Assembly: GCA_009780625.1 (NCBI GenBank)
Contig: WQZR01000051.1
Location: 1-6,843 of the forward strand
Reading direction: 5' to 3'
Origin: Bacillota bacterium
Lineage (GTDB): Bacteria > Bacillota > Clostridia > Christensenellales > UBA1242
DNA length: 6,843 bases
Each line of letters opens with the position of its first letter. Position 1 is the first letter of the stretch. The position numbers and the translations under genes were made by a program. This document shows positions 5,612 through 6,843 of this stretch, in pieces. Below the pieces are notes generated by a model. The model saw nothing but the letters and a program-made list of their open reading frames with translations, did no database searches and was not told the origin of the DNA.

Positions 5612-5953
5612 ATGCAGGAGTATATTGAAAAGTTATACAATGCTTGTTCGCGTGGCACATGCTACCCAAAAGTTAGAGAGCATTGGAGTGCAGACAACAG
5701 GTTTTGGGGGCACTGTGCGGTTGTTTCTGTTTTGATGTTTGAAAAATTTGGAGGCAAGCTTTTTAAGTGCGTGATTAAAGAAGAGAATATTGAACACTAT
5801 TTTAACGAAATAGGTGGCAAGAAATGTGATGTGACTATTTCTCAGTATAAATATCAACCTACTTATGAAAATATAAAAGAAGTGACAAAGGAAGAAATAT
5901 TAAAAAATCCAGATACACAAAATCGATATAACAAACTTAAAACCAGATTTTAA
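5612..5953 (+). CDS. YunG-like protein
   Basis: A 113-residue protein resembling B. subtilis YunG, whose function is not established. The recognisable block is T-C-Y-P (Cys17), then HWSADNRFWGHCAVV with Trp25, Asn29 and Cys35. A Cys beside Gly-His/Gln in this family suggests a compact cysteine-dependent fold, but whether it is an enzyme is unknown. The C-terminal half (about 70-113) contains DVTISQYKY, as in family members that have an L/I-T-x-x-Q-F segment. ATG at 5612 has an excellent AAGGAG. It follows the zinc-ribbon gene by 14 nt and is clearly in the same transcript. Its last 17 bases overlap the 3' end of the convergent membrane-protein gene. The family call rests on recalled motifs, not on a search. 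Confidence 0.75.
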   Translation: MQEYIEKLYNACSRGTCYPKVREHWSADNRFWGHCAVVSVLMFEKFGGKLFKCVIKEENIEHYFNEIGGKKCDVTISQYKYQPTYENIKEVTKEEILKNPDTQNRYNKLKTRF

Positions 5954-6542
5954 GAATGCCAATTGAGATTAAAACCAACCCCGAAAGCCAAGCAAGATTA
6001 AGCTTGCTTTTTTTTGCGAGCCTAGTTCCTGCATAAAGCCCTGCAAATATAAAAAGAACATCAAGAACCAGGCTAAAGGCAATAATGATTATATAGTCAG
6101 TAGCACGGCTGAAGATAATTCCCGCACCAACTCCAACCGCAATGCAATCAAGAGATAGGGCAAGGGCGAGGGCTAGTGCTTCTTTGGTGGACAGAATTTT
6201 GTTTTTGTCTTTATCTGCTTCTTCTGGCTTTGCAAACAGTTTAATAAACCAATGACTGTTCTCTGTAACCACTCTTTGAAAGATTGACCCTAAGATTTTA
6301 AACACGCCAAGAGTTATGAGAATTGAACTAGAAAAAATTATGGTGGCGGTTTCATCTATGTATTCTGAAAACACACTTCCAAAGAATAAAGAAAGCCCGA
6401 GAACTATTGAGCCTACTATCGTAATAAGCAAAATTGAAACAAACGGAATGCGTATTCTATTTGCACCATAAGCAAAACCCATGGCAAGCGCGTCTAAAGA
6501 AATACTAAAAGTTAGAAATAAAGCAGAAAGAAAAATGCTCAT
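5937..6542 (-). CDS. MntP/YtaF-family membrane protein
   Basis: A six-helix inner-membrane protein of about 201 residues. It has the two related halves typical of the MntP/YtaF family: SISLDALAMGFAYG in helix 1 (Asp17) and LSLDCIAVGVGAG in helix 4 (Asp132), with a charged loop between (KPEEADKDKNK). MntP proteins export manganese; YtaF is the sporulation-associated branch. The sequence GANRIRIPFVSILLI after helix 1 resembles YtaF more than MntP, so I favour that branch, with substrate unknown. The start at 6542 (MSIFLSALFL) gives the usual distance to the first Asp motif; an ATG at 6560 would add six residues (MLIPWR). Neither has a ribosome binding site, and both lie in a strong hairpin (6535-6560). 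The gene converges on the YunG-like gene with a 17-bp overlap of the coding ends. No yybP-ykoY manganese riboswitch is recognisable upstream. Confidence 0.88.
   Translation of the reverse strand: MSIFLSALFLTFSISLDALAMGFAYGANRIRIPFVSILLITIVGSIVLGLSLFFGSVFSEYIDETATIIFSSSILITLGVFKILGSIFQRVVTENSHWFIKLFAKPEEADKDKNKILSTKEALALALALSLDCIAVGVGAGIIFSRATDYIIIIAFSLVLDVLFIFAGLYAGTRLAKKSKLNLAWLSGLVLISIGILKIWF
5990..6015 (+). terminator. Intrinsic terminator after the YunG-like gene
   Basis: AAGCAAG (5990-5996) pairs with CTTGCTT (6003-6009) around a 6-nt loop, and T continues to 6015 (eight T from 6008). It lies 37 nt after the YunG-like stop and points rightward. It sits inside the coding end of the convergent gene, so the bases serve both as terminator and as codons. 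The - strand reading has no T-tract and should not terminate. Confidence 0.75.
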
Positions 6543-6560
6543 ACGCCAAGGTATGAGCAT
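6531..6560 (-). terminator. Hairpin with T-tract over the start of the membrane-protein gene
   Basis: Read on the - strand, ATGCTCATAC (6560-6551) pairs perfectly with GTATGAGCAT (6544-6535) around a 6-nt loop, followed by a T run to 6531. This has the form of an intrinsic terminator placed 15 nt after the microprotein stop. Both possible ATG codons of the membrane-protein gene (6560 and 6542) lie inside the stem. It may terminate the upstream operon, occlude translation of the downstream gene, or both. Confidence 0.65.
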
Positions 6561-6574
6561 TTAAAAGTTTTGGT

Positions 6575-6661
6575 TTATTTCGGTTCATAGCCGCAGTTTG
6601 GGCAATGCACTCCGTGCTTATCTTCCAAAAGTGGGTGACCACAATAAGGGCATGTTTCCAT
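6575..6661 (-). CDS. 28-residue zinc-ribbon microprotein
   Basis: A short but convincing gene: METCPYCGHPLLEDKHGVHC and then PNCGYEPK. Two CxxC knuckles (Cys4/Cys7 and Cys20/Cys23), each followed by Gly, form a minimal treble-clef or rubredoxin-like zinc ribbon with nothing else attached. An AAGGAG site (6674-6669) lies 7 nt before the ATG and overlaps the stop codon of the preceding gene, so the two are translationally coupled. A terminator-like hairpin begins 15 nt after its stop. It could be a stand-alone zinc-binding adaptor or a partner of the upstream gene product; the function is unknown. Length and simplicity make chance conservation of four Cys plus an ideal ribosome binding site unlikely. 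Confidence 0.82.
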   Translation of the reverse strand: METCPYCGHPLLEDKHGVHCPNCGYEPK

Positions 6662-6672
6662 ATAATTTCTCC

Positions 6673-6843
6673 TTATAGACCTAAGTCATTTGCGATGTTT
6701 TTTAGTGCAATAAGTGTCTGTTCTGCCATATAGTCAAATGGCTTGTTTAGGCGTTCACAGAATCGCATAATGCGTTCTCTATCTGTCCCTGCAGCAAAAG
6801 CTGGTGTCGCCCAACGTTTGTGCACACTTGGCATTTCGACAAG
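6673..6843 (-). CDS. Unrecognised protein, C-terminal 56 residues (5'-partial)
   Basis: An open frame enters from the right edge and ends with TAA at 6673-6675. The visible part ends in FDYMAEQTLIALKNIANDLGL and looks mainly helical, with a charged stretch (GTDRERIMRFCERLNK). I do not recognise a family. An internal ATG at 6834 lacks a ribosome binding site, so the true start is probably outside the window. The case for a real gene is the uninterrupted frame plus the ribosome binding site of the next gene overlapping its stop, an arrangement typical of operons. Confidence 0.6.
   Translation of the reverse strand, partial: LVEMPSVHKRWATPAFAAGTDRERIMRFCERLNKPFDYMAEQTLIALKNIANDLGL

Noticed and set aside
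5115..5669. Several open frames on the - strand opposite the zinc-ribbon and YunG-like genes
   Set aside because: Composition is what the reverse of AT-rich coding sequence gives (runs of Ser, Phe and Ile); none has a start context or known motif.
6535..6700. A yybP-ykoY manganese riboswitch upstream of the MntP/YtaF-family gene
   Set aside because: The upstream region is filled by the microprotein gene and a simple hairpin; the conserved riboswitch loops are not visible.

Overview
The window is AT-rich chromosomal DNA packed with genes. It looks like a low-GC Gram-positive bacterium (Bacillota, most likely an uncultured clostridial-type lineage). Three things point there: AAGGAG-type ribosome binding sites, the pth-mfd neighbourhood typical of that phylum, and proteins resembling YunG and YtaF of Bacillus. 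Standard stop codons are used. The lineage is an inference from gene content, not from a marker gene.

Left part (1-4745, + strand): the 3' end of uvrC, then pth, an ASCH-domain gene and a full-length mfd, almost without spacers. UvrC and Mfd both belong to nucleotide excision repair; Pth recycles peptidyl-tRNA. This uvrC stops directly after the nuclease domain and has no C-terminal helix-hairpin-helix region. An extended -10 promoter sits in the uvrC-pth gap, so close to the pth ATG that the transcript may be leaderless.

The most unusual content is a family of GC-rich palindromic elements bounded by TGTAGGGG and CCCCTACA that lie in frame inside uvrC (one) and mfd (three loci). Each complete copy is a pair of adjacent hairpins whose loops are partly or fully complementary. 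Two mfd copies share near-identical 28-nt modules in swapped order and differ by one compensated base pair. They are translated as extra peptides in non-catalytic parts of both repair proteins. This resembles the in-frame palindromic elements known from Rickettsia.

Middle part (4752-6015, + strand): a self-contained two-gene unit with an extended -10 promoter, a zinc-ribbon protein of unknown function, a YunG-like protein and an intrinsic terminator. The terminator lies inside the 3' end of the convergent gene.

Right part (5937-6843, - strand): read leftward, the 3' end of an unrecognised gene, a 28-residue zinc-ribbon microprotein gene, then a MntP/YtaF-family membrane protein gene. A perfect 10-bp hairpin followed by a T-tract covers both candidate starts of the membrane-protein gene, so it may end the upstream operon, control translation, or both. 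No RNA genes, CRISPR arrays or transposase genes were seen, and there is no gene-free stretch above 300 bases.
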